A DNA stretch of 64,000 nucleotides, taken from assembly GCA_963818205.1 (NCBI GenBank), contig CAWFRG010000009.1, positions 1-64,000 on the forward strand, in the 5' to 3' direction. Source of the DNA: CAVVYV01 sp963818205. Its GTDB lineage: Bacteria; Actinomycetota; Thermoleophilia; Solirubrobacterales; 70-9. The notes beneath the pieces are model-generated. The model was not told the DNA's origin, made no database searches, and was given only the letters and a program-made list of their open reading frames with translations. Shown piece by piece: positions 17,460 to 27,001 of this stretch (position 1 is the first letter of the stretch; every line of letters starts with the position of its first letter). A program made the translations under genes and the position numbers.

Positions 17460-18320
17460 CTACCTCGCGGTGCCGGAGGAGAAGAAGGCGGCGAGCAGCT
17501 CGCCGACCCGCTCCGGCTCTTCCTCCTGGAGGAAGTGGCCGCATCCGGGGAGCGCCGTTACTTCGGCCTGTGGCAGGTCTCGCTTCACACGAGTGAAGGT
17601 CTGCGCCACGTCCGGCAGGACCCGGTCCTGCTCGCCGTAGACGACGCGGACGGGTAGCTCGAGGGTCGGCAGGCCCCGGGCGATCTCGACGAACCCGTCG
17701 GGGTGGAGGCCGATCCCGGCGCGCGCCAGCGCCAGCCGGTCGTCGCCGGAGGCAAACGGGGCCTGGACCCCGGCGAGGACCTCCTCGGTCACCGTCGAAT
17801 CGTCGGCGATCCCAAGCCGGATGATCTCGGCGAGCCCCTCGTCGCTGGTGGCGCGATCGCGGGAGTCCGGTTCGCTCAGCATCTTCACGAACTCGAACAC
17901 CGTCGGGTCGAACTCGGGGTAGAGCAGGGTGTTGAGGAGGGCGAGGTGCGTCCCGCGCTTGCGATTGGCGAGCAGCCAATGCACGGTGACCGGCCCGCCG
18001 AGGTCGTGTCCCGCGATCGCGACCTGATCGATCCCGAGCGCGTCGAGGAACCCGTCGATCGCCAGCTCGAAGTCGCCCCAGTTGTAGCGGCCGTCGGTGG
18101 GCTTGTCCGAGGCGCCGAAGCCCGGCAGGTCGAGGGCCAGCACCCGGTTGCTCCGCGCGATCGGCGGCATCACCCGCCGCCAGAGGAAAGAGGAGGTCGG
18201 CCAGCCGTGCAGGAGGAGCACCGGCGGGCCCGAGCCGAGCTCGCGGTAGCCGAGGGTGAGGCCGTCGTCGAGCTCCAGGGTCTGGATCGTGGGTGTCTCG
18301 GTGGTCGTGGTGTCGGACAT
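17460..18320 (-). CDS. Alpha/beta hydrolase, haloalkane dehalogenase/epoxide hydrolase-like
   Basis: The 286-residue enzyme has the oxyanion motif LLHGWPTSS and the nucleophile elbow AGHDLGGP, in which the nucleophile is Asp rather than Ser. This is the mark of the haloalkane dehalogenase, fluoroacetate dehalogenase and epoxide hydrolase group. A later acidic residue in YGEQDRVLP and the His in GCGHFLQEEEPE complete the triad. The substrate is unknown. It is divergent from a TetR regulator with a clear palindrome between them, so it is likely induced by a small hydrophobic compound that TetR senses. Confidence 0.88.
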   Translation of the reverse strand: MSDTTTTETPTIQTLELDDGLTLGYRELGSGPPVLLLHGWPTSSFLWRRVMPPIARSNRVLALDLPGFGASDKPTDGRYNWGDFELAIDGFLDALGIDQVAIAGHDLGGPVTVHWLLANRKRGTHLALLNTLLYPEFDPTVFEFVKMLSEPDSRDRATSDEGLAEIIRLGIADDSTVTEEVLAGVQAPFASGDDRLALARAGIGLHPDGFVEIARGLPTLELPVRVVYGEQDRVLPDVAQTFTRVKRDLPQAEVTALPGCGHFLQEEEPERVGELLAAFFSSGTAR

Positions 18321-18347
18321 TCGGGAACCTCCTGGGCTAGGAAAACA

Positions 18348-18389
18348 AACCGATCATCGGTCTGCAAACTAGCAGACCGTCGGTCGGTT
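18348..18389. promoter_or_regulatory. Probable TetR operator between hydrolase and regulator genes
   Basis: Two 18-base arms (18348-18365 and 18372-18389) are inverted repeats with 15 of 18 positions matching around a six-base spacer. Each ends inward with CGGTCTGC/GCAGACCG. The position between divergent genes and the arm length suit a TetR dimer pair. Confidence 0.7.
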
Positions 18390-18406
18390 TGGCTACCGTG
18401 TGGTGA

Positions 18407-18991
18407 ATGGACGGCAGAGTCGAGAAGGGGAAGGCGACCCGCGAGAGCCTGATCACCACCGCACGCGGCCTGTTCGGCGACCGCGGCTATGACGCGACCT
18501 CGGTCGGCGCCGTCCTCGAGGCCGCGGGGGCGGCGCGCGGCGCCCTCTACCACCACTTCGCCACCAAGGAGGAGCTCTTCGACGCCGTCCTCGACCGCGA
18601 GGTCGCCCGGATCGCCGCACTCTCGGCCGACGCGGCCCGCGCCGCCGACGACCCCGTCGAGGCCCTCCGTGCCGGCTGCAACACCTGGCTCGAGGTCGCG
18701 CTCGATCCCGCCGTCCAGCGGATCGTCCTCCTCGACCCCCCGGCGGTCGTCGGCTGGGCGCGGTGGCGCGAGCTTGACGAGCAGCACACCCTCGGCGGGC
18801 TCCGCGCGAGCATCAAGCGGATCGCCGCCGACGGACGGGTGCCGGCTGACGAGGTCGACCCCCTCGCCCACATGCTGCTCGCCGCGGTCAGCGAGGCGGC
18901 CCTGCTGATCGCCCAGTCGGACGACCCCCCAGCCGCCCTTGCCGCCGGTCAGGCGGCGGTCGACACCCTGATCACCCGCTTATTCGCCTGA
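18407..18991 (+). CDS. TetR-family transcriptional regulator
   Basis: The 194-residue protein has the N-terminal TetR DNA-binding domain: KATRESLITTARGLFGDRGYDATSV, then a helix-turn-helix ending in GALYHHFATKEELF. The C-terminal ligand domain is Ala-rich and helical (ALLIAQSDDPPAALAAG). It most likely represses itself and the divergent alpha/beta hydrolase through the palindrome just upstream. The ligand is unknown. Its last 12 bases overlap the end of the convergent arginase-family gene. Confidence 0.92.
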   Translation: MDGRVEKGKATRESLITTARGLFGDRGYDATSVGAVLEAAGAARGALYHHFATKEELFDAVLDREVARIAALSADAARAADDPVEALRAGCNTWLEVALDPAVQRIVLLDPPAVVGWARWRELDEQHTLGGLRASIKRIAADGRVPADEVDPLAHMLLAAVSEAALLIAQSDDPPAALAAGQAAVDTLITRLFA

Positions 18992-19888
18992 GCCCAGCCC
19001 CCGCGCGAGGTCCAGCGCCAGGCGCTCGACGCTCCCGGATCCCTCCTCGACGTGATCGGGGTTGAGCTCGGTGACGGTCAGGCCGGCGAGCCGCGGCGAC
19101 CCGAGCAGCACCATCAGCGCCTCGATCGCATCACCGTAGGCGAGCCCTTCGTTCCGACCGGGGTTCTCGGATAGGGGGGTGTCGGTGAAGTCGATCACGT
19201 CGACGTCGAAGTGCACAAGGAACCGATCGAAGCGATCGCCGATCGACTCGAGTGCCCGCGCCGCTGCCGCGGCCGGGTCGGCGGCCACCTCGTCCACCCT
19301 GAAGGTCTCGAGCGAGAGCCGCTCCACCGCCTCGCGCTCGCCGGCTTGCGCCTGGTCGGGTCCCCAGCCGAAAAGGATGACCTCCGGAGGGTCCAGCAGC
19401 GGCGCCCGGGGCCCCGCCTCGACCAGCTCGCGCCGCGCGCCCTCCTCGCCGAGCATGTGCGCCATCCCCATCCAGTCGAGGGTGCCCGGCAGGACGCCGT
19501 CGGGGAGGTTGAGGTCGGCGTGCAGATCGAAATAGACGAGCGCCACCCGCTCGCCGCCCTCGAGCAGCCCCGCGACCGTCCCTACCCCGACGGTGCAGTC
19601 GCCCCCGAGGACGACCGGCAGCTCACCTGCCGCGACCGCTCCGGCGACTCGGTCAGCGGTGTCGCGAACGATCTCGACGACCTTGGCCAGGTTCTGAGCT
19701 CGGGGATCTGTGCGGTCGGGGCGCCAGCGCCAGGCCTCGCGGTCACCGTGATCCCGCACCCCGACGCCGGCGTCCCGAAGGGCCTCGATCAGTCCGGCGT
19801 CTCGGAGGGCGGCCGGCGCCCGCTCCTGACCGGGCGCGAAGGCGCCGGCGCTGGTCGGGACCCCGATCACACCCACGGAACGACCCAC
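18980..19888 (-). CDS. Arginase/agmatinase-family hydrolase
   Basis: The 302-residue protein carries the ureohydrolase metal motifs YFDLHADLN and HFDVDVIDF, and GGDCTVG where classical arginases have GGDHS. The first Mn-ligand His is thus replaced by Cys, as in some distant members. It ends with LTVTELNPDHVEEGSGS, the conserved substrate-side segment. It may act on a guanidino compound, formiminoglutamate or an unusual substrate; one of the two metal sites may be altered. The start is a GTG directly before VGVIGVPTSAGA. Confidence 0.85.
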   Translation of the reverse strand: MGRSVGVIGVPTSAGAFAPGQERAPAALRDAGLIEALRDAGVGVRDHGDREAWRWRPDRTDPRAQNLAKVVEIVRDTADRVAGAVAAGELPVVLGGDCTVGVGTVAGLLEGGERVALVYFDLHADLNLPDGVLPGTLDWMGMAHMLGEEGARRELVEAGPRAPLLDPPEVILFGWGPDQAQAGEREAVERLSLETFRVDEVAADPAAAAARALESIGDRFDRFLVHFDVDVIDFTDTPLSENPGRNEGLAYGDAIEALMVLLGSPRLAGLTVTELNPDHVEEGSGSVERLALDLARGLGSGE

Positions 19889-20077
19889 CGGGTGACCTTA
19901 GCCTCACCCGCCTGTTCGGATCACCCCGAAAGGAGACACGGCTGGATCATCACCCAGCGGGGCGACGTCGCCAGCGACGAAAGCGGCTCCGTCCGACCTG
20001 ATCTGGATTCTGGAAGCGATGGGAACCGACGGGTCGGACCCCCGGGGCGACAGAAGCAGGCAGAGCGAGGAGCTGAG

Positions 20078-20836
20078 ATGGGAGTCCTAATAGCCGTGAT
20101 CGCAGCCGCGGTCGTGGCGGCGTTCCTGCTCGTTCTCGCGGTCCGGATCCTCCGTGAATACCAGCGAGGGGTGATCTTCCGGCTCGGGCGACTGATCGCG
20201 CAGAAGGGCCCCGGCCTGATCCTGCTGATCCCGATCATCGACCGGATGGTCCGGGTGGACCTGCGCACGGTGACCCTGGACGTGCCGCCGCAGGAGGTGA
20301 TCACGCGCGACAACGTGCCGGCCCGGGTCAACGCCGTCTGCTACTTCCGCGTGATCGACCCGAACCGGGCGATCGTCGAGGTCGAGAGGTTCCTCCTCGC
20401 CACCTCCGAGATCGCGCAGACCACCCTGCGCTCCGTGCTCGGCAAGGCCGAGCTGGATACCCTGCTCGCCGAGCGCGAGCGGCTCAACGAGGACCTGCAG
20501 AGGATCATCGACGAGCAGACCGAGCCCTGGGGGGTCAAGGTGACCACGGTCGAGATCAAGGACGTCGAGATCCCCGAGCAGATGCAGCGGGCGATGGCGC
20601 GCCAGGCGGAGGCCGAGCGCGAGCGGCGGGCGAAGATCATCAACGCCGAGGGTGAGTTCCAGGCCGCCGAGAAGCTCACCTCGGCCGCCGACATCATCTC
20701 CAGGAACCCGGCGTCGCTGCAGCTGCGCTATCTGCAGACCCTGCTCGAGATGGGCGTCGACCAGAACACGACGATCGTCTTCCCGCTGCCGATCGAGCTG
20801 CTCAGGGCGTTCCAGAAGTTCGTCCCAGAGAGCTGA
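20078..20836 (+). CDS. Slipin/SPFH (band 7) membrane protein
   Basis: The 252-residue protein has one N-terminal membrane helix (residues about 3-24), then the stomatin core: EYQRGVIFRLGRL, GPGLILLIPIIDRMVRVDLR, DVPPQEVITRDNV and ARVNAVCYFRVIDPNRAI. A charged coiled coil follows (QMQRAMARQAEAERERRAK), with the usual IINAEGEFQAAEKL. Such proteins oligomerise on membrane microdomains and often control proteases; the usual NfeD-type partner is not next to it. The ATG has a GAGGAG site. It stands divergent from the arginase-family gene across 189 bases. Confidence 0.92.
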   Translation: MGVLIAVIAAAVVAAFLLVLAVRILREYQRGVIFRLGRLIAQKGPGLILLIPIIDRMVRVDLRTVTLDVPPQEVITRDNVPARVNAVCYFRVIDPNRAIVEVERFLLATSEIAQTTLRSVLGKAELDTLLAERERLNEDLQRIIDEQTEPWGVKVTTVEIKDVEIPEQMQRAMARQAEAERERRAKIINAEGEFQAAEKLTSAADIISRNPASLQLRYLQTLLEMGVDQNTTIVFPLPIELLRAFQKFVPES

Positions 20837-21182
20837 CCCCCCGGCCCGGGCCGCCGGCGACCTTCTAGCGGGCCCACGGGCGCGCCTTCGGCGGTGGCAA
20901 CCTCGGCCTCGTCCACCACGCGCTCGTCCTGCAGGCCGCCTGCCAGTCGCTCCAGTCGCTATCTGAGCCTCGTTAGGGGTGCTTGTCGCCAGGACCCTTT
21001 GTGCGACATCCTCACGCGGAACCGGAGGAAGTTGCTACTGAGTCTGTTGCCCTGCCGCTGAGCTTCCTTGCCGCTTGCCGCCGACCAGCCTGCCTTCGTT
21101 CATGCGCTCGAGCACCTCCCTATAACCCTCCCTCCGCCTCCGGGTTGTGTTCGGACGCTATTCGATTCGCCCGCGTCATCCG
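20837..21182. other. Intergenic region without a supported gene
   Basis: These 346 bases hold no reading frame with credible protein character, no tRNA and no strong hairpin that I can see. The last 40 bases presumably carry the promoter of the exported-protein gene that follows. Confidence 0.5.
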
Positions 21183-22606
21183 ATGAACAGACACAGAGTC
21201 CTTCCGCCCATCCTCGCCCTGATCGGGCTCCTCCCTTGCGCCCAGGCCGCGGCGCAAGGCCCCCTTCAAGGCGGCTACGACGAAGCCACCAGGAAGCTCG
21301 AGGAGGGATTCAAGATCGTGGCGACCGAGCGGATCGGCTCAGACGACGAGTGCTATCCGGCTCCGGACGAAATCGCGGCGGTGCTCCGGCGGGAGATGGC
21401 GATCGAGGTCGTGGTCGCGCGCGAGCCTCGATTCGCTGGAGGGCTTCGGACTGGTGAACGTGATCAGAGGGAGCACCGAGTGCAACCGCCTCGTTCTCGC
21501 GGTTCGCGCCGGCGCGAAGGGGAGAGTCTTCGTCCTCGATTCCGACTACGGCCCGGTCTACGTGCAGGGCGACCAAGGGCTCAGTGACGAAGCGCTGGCA
21601 GCCGGGCTCGGTCCCCTCAGGGACCTCACGGCTGCGACCAGCGACTTCCGGATGGACATGCTCGACGAGATTGCGCGGTTCGAGGTTCTCTGCCCCGAGG
21701 GCACCTCGCCGCTCGGCGGCGGCATGTTCAACCTGACACCCCTCGGCCGCGGACGGAGAGGGCATCTACCCGCACTCCTACGAGCGACTCGGGGTGCAGA
21801 GCGGATTTCACGTCACCGCCACGCTCATCGATCCGAGCACGGCTCGCACCAAGCCGCGCCGCGGGCTCCTCCAGGTGATCTGCGGACGGGGGCTGGTCCC
21901 GACCGCCTCGCCGCACGAGACGACTTTCGTCAGGCGGAACGGGACGGGGACCGTGACCGCTCGCTGTCCCGAGGGCACCCAGCTCTTCTCCGGCGGCTTC
22001 CAGCGCACCAACTTCACGACGCCGGGAGTCATCGGCTACGGCGGAATCATGTACGGCGGCAACTACATCACCGAGTCGCGGGCGGTGGGCACCAATGCGT
22101 GGCGGGTGAGCGCCGGCGCGGTCGACCAGGACGGCGGCGAGCTCACCGCGATCGCCCACTGCGCGGAGGACCGAAGCCTCCCGCTCACGGAGGTCTCGGC
22201 CTCGGCATCGGTCGACGAGGGCGAGGCGGCGACGGCGACGACGCCGCCGTGCCCGGCCGGCCGCGCGCTGACCGCTGGAGGCTTCAGCTTCGGCGGATCG
22301 CACGATGCCCTGTTCGCGGATGGGTACTTCACTCGCGCGGGCACCTGGTCGGCCACGGGCTATGGCTGGTTCGGCTCCGCCGAGCTGACGGCGTACGGCT
22401 ACTGCCTCAACGCGCGCGACACGATCGATCGCACCGACTTCCCCGTGGAGCCGCCGCCGGCAGAGGAGCAGCCCGCGGACGACGATCACCGCGCGGTGAT
22501 CTACATCGCCCTCGGCCTGCTCGGCTTGGCGCTCGTTGCCTTCCTCCGCCGGCGACAAGTCGTCCGCCGCCGGCGGCGAGCGAACCGCCGCGTTCGGCGG
22601 AGCTAG
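21183..22606 (+). CDS. Exported, membrane-anchored protein of unknown function (two frameshifts)
   Basis: It starts MNRHRVLPPILALIGLLPC, a signal peptide with cleavage near AAAQ. Frame changes near 21430 and 21750 separate three logical parts: the N-terminal region, a middle part with VNVIRGSTECNRLVLAVRAG, and a long C-terminal part with three similar Cys-containing beta modules (ARCPEGTQLFSGGF, PPCPAGRALTAGGFSFGG, and earlier VLCPEGTSPLGGGM). This CP-G...GGG repeat is diagnostic of internal duplication. A C-terminal membrane helix (AVIYIALGLLGLALVAFL) and an Arg-rich tail anchor it. Total about 474 residues; the function is unknown. Confidence 0.65.
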
Positions 22607-22623
22607 ACGAGAACCTCAGCTCG

Positions 22624-22668
22624 GCTCAGCCGCAGCCGGTGTTGTTGCCGCAGCTCGAGCAGGTGTAG
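22624..22668 (-). repeat. Left 45-bp direct repeat: copy of the nrdJ 3' end
   Basis: These 45 bases are identical to 24143-24187, where they encode the last residues of nrdJ (YTCSSCGNNTGCG and stop). Here no nrdJ body follows, so this is a detached copy. It begins 17 bases after the preceding gene's stop and marks the left border of the inserted segment. Confidence 0.9.
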
Positions 22669-22685
22669 AAGAGAGGGGGAGAGGC

Positions 22686-22707
22686 TGTAGAGCGTCATCC
22701 GAATGTC
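22686..22707 (+). repeat. Left terminal inverted repeat
   Basis: The 22 bases starting TGTAGAGCGTCAT match the inverse of 24121-24142 at 19 of 22 positions; the three differences are together in the middle (ccg against tga). Confidence 0.75.
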
Positions 22708-23003
22708 AGGGTCGCGTCATCGGATGTCACGTTTGACAGTAGCTGGGCGGACTCGATTTGCGCAAGGGGCAAAAGGCGTGGGTGAGCCCTTAAGAACTTG
22801 GCGTCAGCCGCGCGTCAGAGCGGCTTTGCCAGCGGTTACTTGCTGCGCGGGCTCGCGCTTCCACGCGGTTGCGACATGGCGGCCCAACGCCGCGAGAGTG
22901 CCGCTTTGCATGGAAAGCGGAGCTGCTCCGCAAGATGCGGGGCGCATGAACTATGGACCAGGCTCAGCTAGGTGAAGGTGTTAGCCGACGATGAACGAGA
23001 GGC

Positions 23004-23879
23004 TCACGCGTTCTGCTTCAGCCTCACGCTTCGACCGACTGGGTGTTGGGGTCACCGCCGGTGGGGGTGTAGGTGAATCTTGGGCTTGATCGTGACCTTG
23101 GCGATATAGTAGAGCGTCGTGCTTCTTCTTTAACTTGGCCTTGATCGTCAGCGTGACGGGCACCCGGCGCGAAGACCGTCTTGCTGATCACGGCGACGGT
23201 GGCGACCTTGACGCCCTTGCCCGAGCCGGTAAGCTCGCCGGGGTTGGGGACGTGGCGGTGAGAGTCGCTGTTCCCGGCGCCTTATTGACTCTTGACCTTG
23301 CCGAGCGTAAACGAGTACGTCGGGTACTGACCATGGGCCGAGATGTTCAAGCGAACGTCCGGTGTTGGCGGTTGGGGTGAACGCATCGCTGCGCACCGTC
23401 GGCGAGCGGGGCGCTGTCAGATAAGGAACCGCTCTCGCCAGCAGCAGTCGAAGGCGCAGCCGGGTGGTACTCGAGGCCGCGGGAGAGCTGCTTCCGAGGA
23501 CGTCCCGGCCTTCACCGCAAAGGCCCGAGGTGAACGTGTTGCAGGAAGCTGGGGGTAAGGGGACGGGGCCCATCGTGACCGACGACCGAAGTAGTTGACC
23601 CGCCGCCAAGCGGCCGGTAGACCTGCATCGCCAGATCGCCGCCAGCCGGCGTCGGCCTAGGGTGCTCCACGAGGTGACCGTCTCGCTGACCACCGTTGCC
23701 GGCACGACGTAGGAGTTGCACGAGGTCACGGTCGCCTGGAGCCGGTCGATGCTGCTGCCGCAGCGCGAGGCTGTGGCGTGCCCGTCTGCTTGATCGTCAC
23801 CGCCGCCCCGGCGGTGGAGATCAGATCCGAGCGCAATCAACCCTGACGCGGCAACAGCCGTAAGAAGCTTCGCCTTCAT
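23004..23879 (-). CDS. Exported beta-rich protein, cargo of the inserted element (many frameshifts)
   Basis: The ATG at 23879 has a strong GGAGGAGGAG site and opens a signal peptide (MKAKLLTAVAASGLIALGS). Successive frames then give AAVTIKQTGTATA, CGSSIDRLQATVTSCNSYVV, VVSETVTSWSTLG, AMQVYRPLGGGS, PGTATLTATSPTP, and near the end KPKI, TYTPTGGDPNTQS and a basic C-terminus. This is the order seen in a family of exported proteins common in Solirubrobacterales-like genomes. At least five frame changes are needed, so it may be a true pseudogene or a poorly resolved sequence. The function is unknown. Confidence 0.5.
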
Positions 23880-24120
23880 ATCTCCTCCTCCGTAATCCAC
23901 TGGTGCTGTTGTCCCCACCCTATCCAAGTTGGGTGAGACGGGGCAAGGGTGGCACCGCAGTTTGGGTCGAGTAGTTGTTTTGGACGAAAAGCGGTTACTT
24001 TCATGGAGATGGTGCGCCAGTCGTGCGCCAGTCGTCGGCCCGGCGTAGCGTTGGTAACCGCACCCGCTGCTGCGACCGGATGGTGTTAGCCGCTCGGGAC
24101 GGCCGGTGACGCTCAGTCGG

Positions 24121-24142
24121 GACATTTCAATGACGCTCTACA
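24121..24142 (-). repeat. Right terminal inverted repeat
   Basis: This is the inverse partner of 22686-22707. It abuts the nrdJ 3' end directly, with no spacer. Confidence 0.75.
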
Positions 24143-24187
24143 GCTCAGCCGCAGCCGGTGTTGTTGCCGCAGCTCGAGCAGGTGTAG
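24143..24187 (-). repeat. Right 45-bp direct repeat: genuine nrdJ 3' end
   Basis: The 45 bases include the nrdJ stop codon and its last Cys-rich codons, and are identical to 22624-22668. Recombination between the two copies would remove 1519 bases and place nrdJ 17 bases from the preceding gene. Confidence 0.9.
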
Positions 24188-27001
24188 CAGGAGCCGGTGC
24201 GCTGCATCATCCCGCCGCACTGGTCGCAGGCGGGGCCGAGCTCGAGACCCTCGATCGCCGCCGGGTGGACCGGCGGGGTTTCGGTGAGCGCCGCGGTCGG
24301 GGGCTTTGACTCGGCCTGCGGCTCGGCCGACTCGGACTTGGAGTCGCCGACCCGGGTGCTGAGTGGCCGTTGCCCTCGCCATTCGTTGCCGTTGCCGCCC
24401 GTTGCCGCCGCCATTGCCCTCGTCGATCGGGAAGGCCTGCTGGGCCTCCTTCCGGGCCCGGACGTCGTCGGTGAGGATGCCGAGCTGCTCCAGGGTGTCG
24501 GTGTCGGCGATGAATCGGCTGGCGAGCCAGCGCATGATGTAGTCGGGCAGCGACTTGGCGAACGGGATCTCCGGGTTCCGGGTGATCCCCTCGGGGTCGA
24601 AGCGCATGTAGCTGAACTTGCGCACGAACACCTCGAGCGGAACCCCGTACTGGAGGCCGATCGAGACCGCGGTCGCGAAGGCGTTCATCAGTCCCCTGCA
24701 TCGTCGAGCCCTCCTTGCCGATGTCGGTGAGGAAGATCTCGCCGAGCGAGCCGTCGTCGTACTTGCCGGCGGTGATGTAGCCCTCGTGCGCCGGCGATGT
24801 TGAACTTGTGGGTGATCGACTCGCGCTCGCGCGGCATCCTCTTGCGTTCCGGCTTGAGGGGAGCCGCGGTGTCCTCGGCCGGCTCTGACTTCTTCTCGCC
24901 GGCGTCGGTCTTCAGCGCCTGCGCCGTCTTCGAGCCGTCGCGGTAGATCGCGAGCGCCTTCAGGCCCTTCTGCCAGCCGTAGGTGTAGGCGTCGGCGATG
25001 TCCTCGACCGTCGCCGTCTCCGGCAGGTTGACCGTCTTCGAGATCGCGCCCGAGATGAACGGCTGGGCCGCGGCCATCATCTCGATGTGGCCGGTGTGCG
25101 AGATCGAGCGCTCGCCGACGGCGACGTCGAACACCGGCAGGTGCTCGTCCTTGAGCCCGGGGGCGCCGATGATCGTGTTGTGCTCGTTGATGTAGGCGTC
25201 GATCTGCTCGATCTCTGAGTCCGAGTAGCCGAGCGTCTCCAGCGCCAGGTTGACCGAGCGGTTGACGATCTTCATCTGGCCGCCGCCGACCAGCTCCTTG
25301 AACTTGACCAGCGAGAAGTCGGGCTCGATCCCGGTCGTGTCGCAGTCCATCAGGAAGCTGATCGTCCCGGTCGGGGCGAGCACGGTCGCCTGGGCGTTCC
25401 GGTAGCCGTGCTGCTCGCCGAGCGCCACCGCCTCGTCCCAGCTCTCTCGGGCGGCGTGGAGCAGCCCCTCCTCGACCAGCTCGTCCTCGATCTCGTAGGC
25501 CTCGGCCTGGTGCATCCGCATCACCTCGTTGTGAGGCTCGCGGTTCATCCGCGTAGCCGTCGTAGGGGCCGACCGCGGCGGCGACCTCGGCCGACTTGCG
25601 ATAGCCGCGACCGGTCATCAGCGCGGTGATCGCCCCGGCCATCGCCCGGCCCTGATCGGAGTCGTAGGGCAGCCCCTCCGCCATCAGCAGGGCGCCGAGG
25701 TTGGCGTAGCCGAGCCCGAGCTGACGGAACGCCCTCGCGTTCTCGGTGATCTGCTCGGTCGGGTAGCTGGAGAAGCCGACGAGGATCTCCTGGGCGAGGA
25801 AGACGATGTCGACGGCGTGGGTGAAGTCGTCGACGGCGAAGGTCCCGTCCTCGTTGCGGAACTTCATCAGGTTGAGCGAGGCCAGATTGCAGGCCGAGTC
25901 GTCGATGCGCATGTACTCGGAACACGGATTGGAGGCGGTGATCGGCCCGGTGTTCGGGTCGGTGTGCCAGCGGTTGATCGTGCTGTGGTACTGGACCCCC
26001 GGATCGGCGCACTGCCAGGCGGCGTCGGCGATCTGCTCCATCAGCTCGCGCGCCTTGACCGTCTTGATCACGCGGCCGTCGGTGCGGGCGATCAGGTTCC
26101 AGTCCTCGTCCTTGGCGACCGCCTCCATGAACTCGTCCGTCACCCGGACCGAGTTGTTCGCGTTCTGGAACTGGACCGAGTCAAACGCATCGGAGTCCAG
26201 TCGCATGTCGAAGTCGGCCGCCTTCAGGGCCGCCGCCTTCTTCTCCTCATCGGCCTTGCACCAGATGAACTTCTCGATGTCGGGATGGTCGACGTCGAGG
26301 ACGACCATCTTCGCCGCCCGCCGGGTGCCGCCGCCCGACTTGATCGCGCCCGCCCAGGAGTCGGCGCCGCGCATGAAGCTCACCGGGCCGGAGGCGATCC
26401 CGCCCTTGGAGAGAGGCTCCATCGAGCCGCGGATCTTCGAGAGGTTGATCCCCGAGCCCGATCCCCCCTTGAAGATGATCCCCTCCTTGGTGTTCCAGGC
26501 GAGGATCGAATCCATGTCGTCCTCGACGCTGAGGATGAAGCAGGCCGAGGCCTGCTCCTCGCCGGGCTTCTTCCAGCCGACGTTGAACCAGACCGGGCTG
26601 TTGAAGGCGGCCTTCTGGTTGACCAGGATGTGGGAGAGCTCCGCCTCGAACGCGTCGCCGTCCTCATCGCTCGAGAAGTAGCCGGCCTCGCGACCCGCCT
26701 CGGCGATCCTGCCGGCGACGCGGTTGACCATCTGCTTGACCGAGAACTCGCGATCGGGCGAGCCGGGCTGTCCGCGGAAGTACTTCTGGGCGACGATGTT
26801 GGTCGCGTTCTGCGACCAGCTCTTCGGGAACTCGACGCCGCCCTGCTCGAAGGCGGGCTTCTCGGGGTCGCCGATCACCGCGTCGCGGATCTCCCAGTCG
26901 AGCTCGTCGAAGGGGTGGATCCCCGGGGTCGAGAAGCGGCGTTCGATGACCAGGCCTCTCTCGCTCGTCCTTGCTGACTTCGACGCGGCCCTGGCCATCA
27001 T
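24145..27001 (-). CDS. nrdJ: Class II (B12-dependent) ribonucleotide reductase (at least four frameshifts)
   Basis: The enzyme makes deoxyribonucleotides using adenosylcobalamin, without oxygen. Motifs in order: KAAFNSPVWFNVG and SACFILSVEDDMDSI (first redox cysteine), FKGGSGSGINLS, SGPVSFMRGADSWAG, KSGGGTRRAAKM, ASNPCSEYMRIDDSACNLAS (active-site cysteine loop), then LAPTGTISFLMDCDTTGIEP and a C-terminal zinc-ribbon-like CDQCGGMMQ...CYTCSSCG. Frame breaks lie near 25550, 24795, 24695 and 24410; each frame resumes the family sequence, so they are probably errors. The ATG overlaps the nrdR stop as ATGA, giving coupled translation. Restored length is about 950 residues, usual for actinobacterial NrdJ. 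Confidence 0.93.

Larger units (their letters stand above)
22686..24142. mobile_element. Inserted element with IS21-like terminal repeats and no transposase
   Basis: The segment begins TGTAGAGCGTCAT and ends with its inverse ATGACGCTCTACA; the 22-base ends match at 19 positions. A second, subterminal copy of the motif (gcgtcatcggatgtc at 22714-22728; inverted gcgtcaccggccgtc at 24098-24112) lies inside each end. TG...CA termini with repeated subterminal boxes are typical of IS21-family elements. No istA/istB-like coding is present in the 1457 bases; instead it carries one exported-protein gene on the minus strand. About 300 bases at the left (22729-23003) show no gene. No short target duplication is seen next to the ends. 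Confidence 0.6.
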
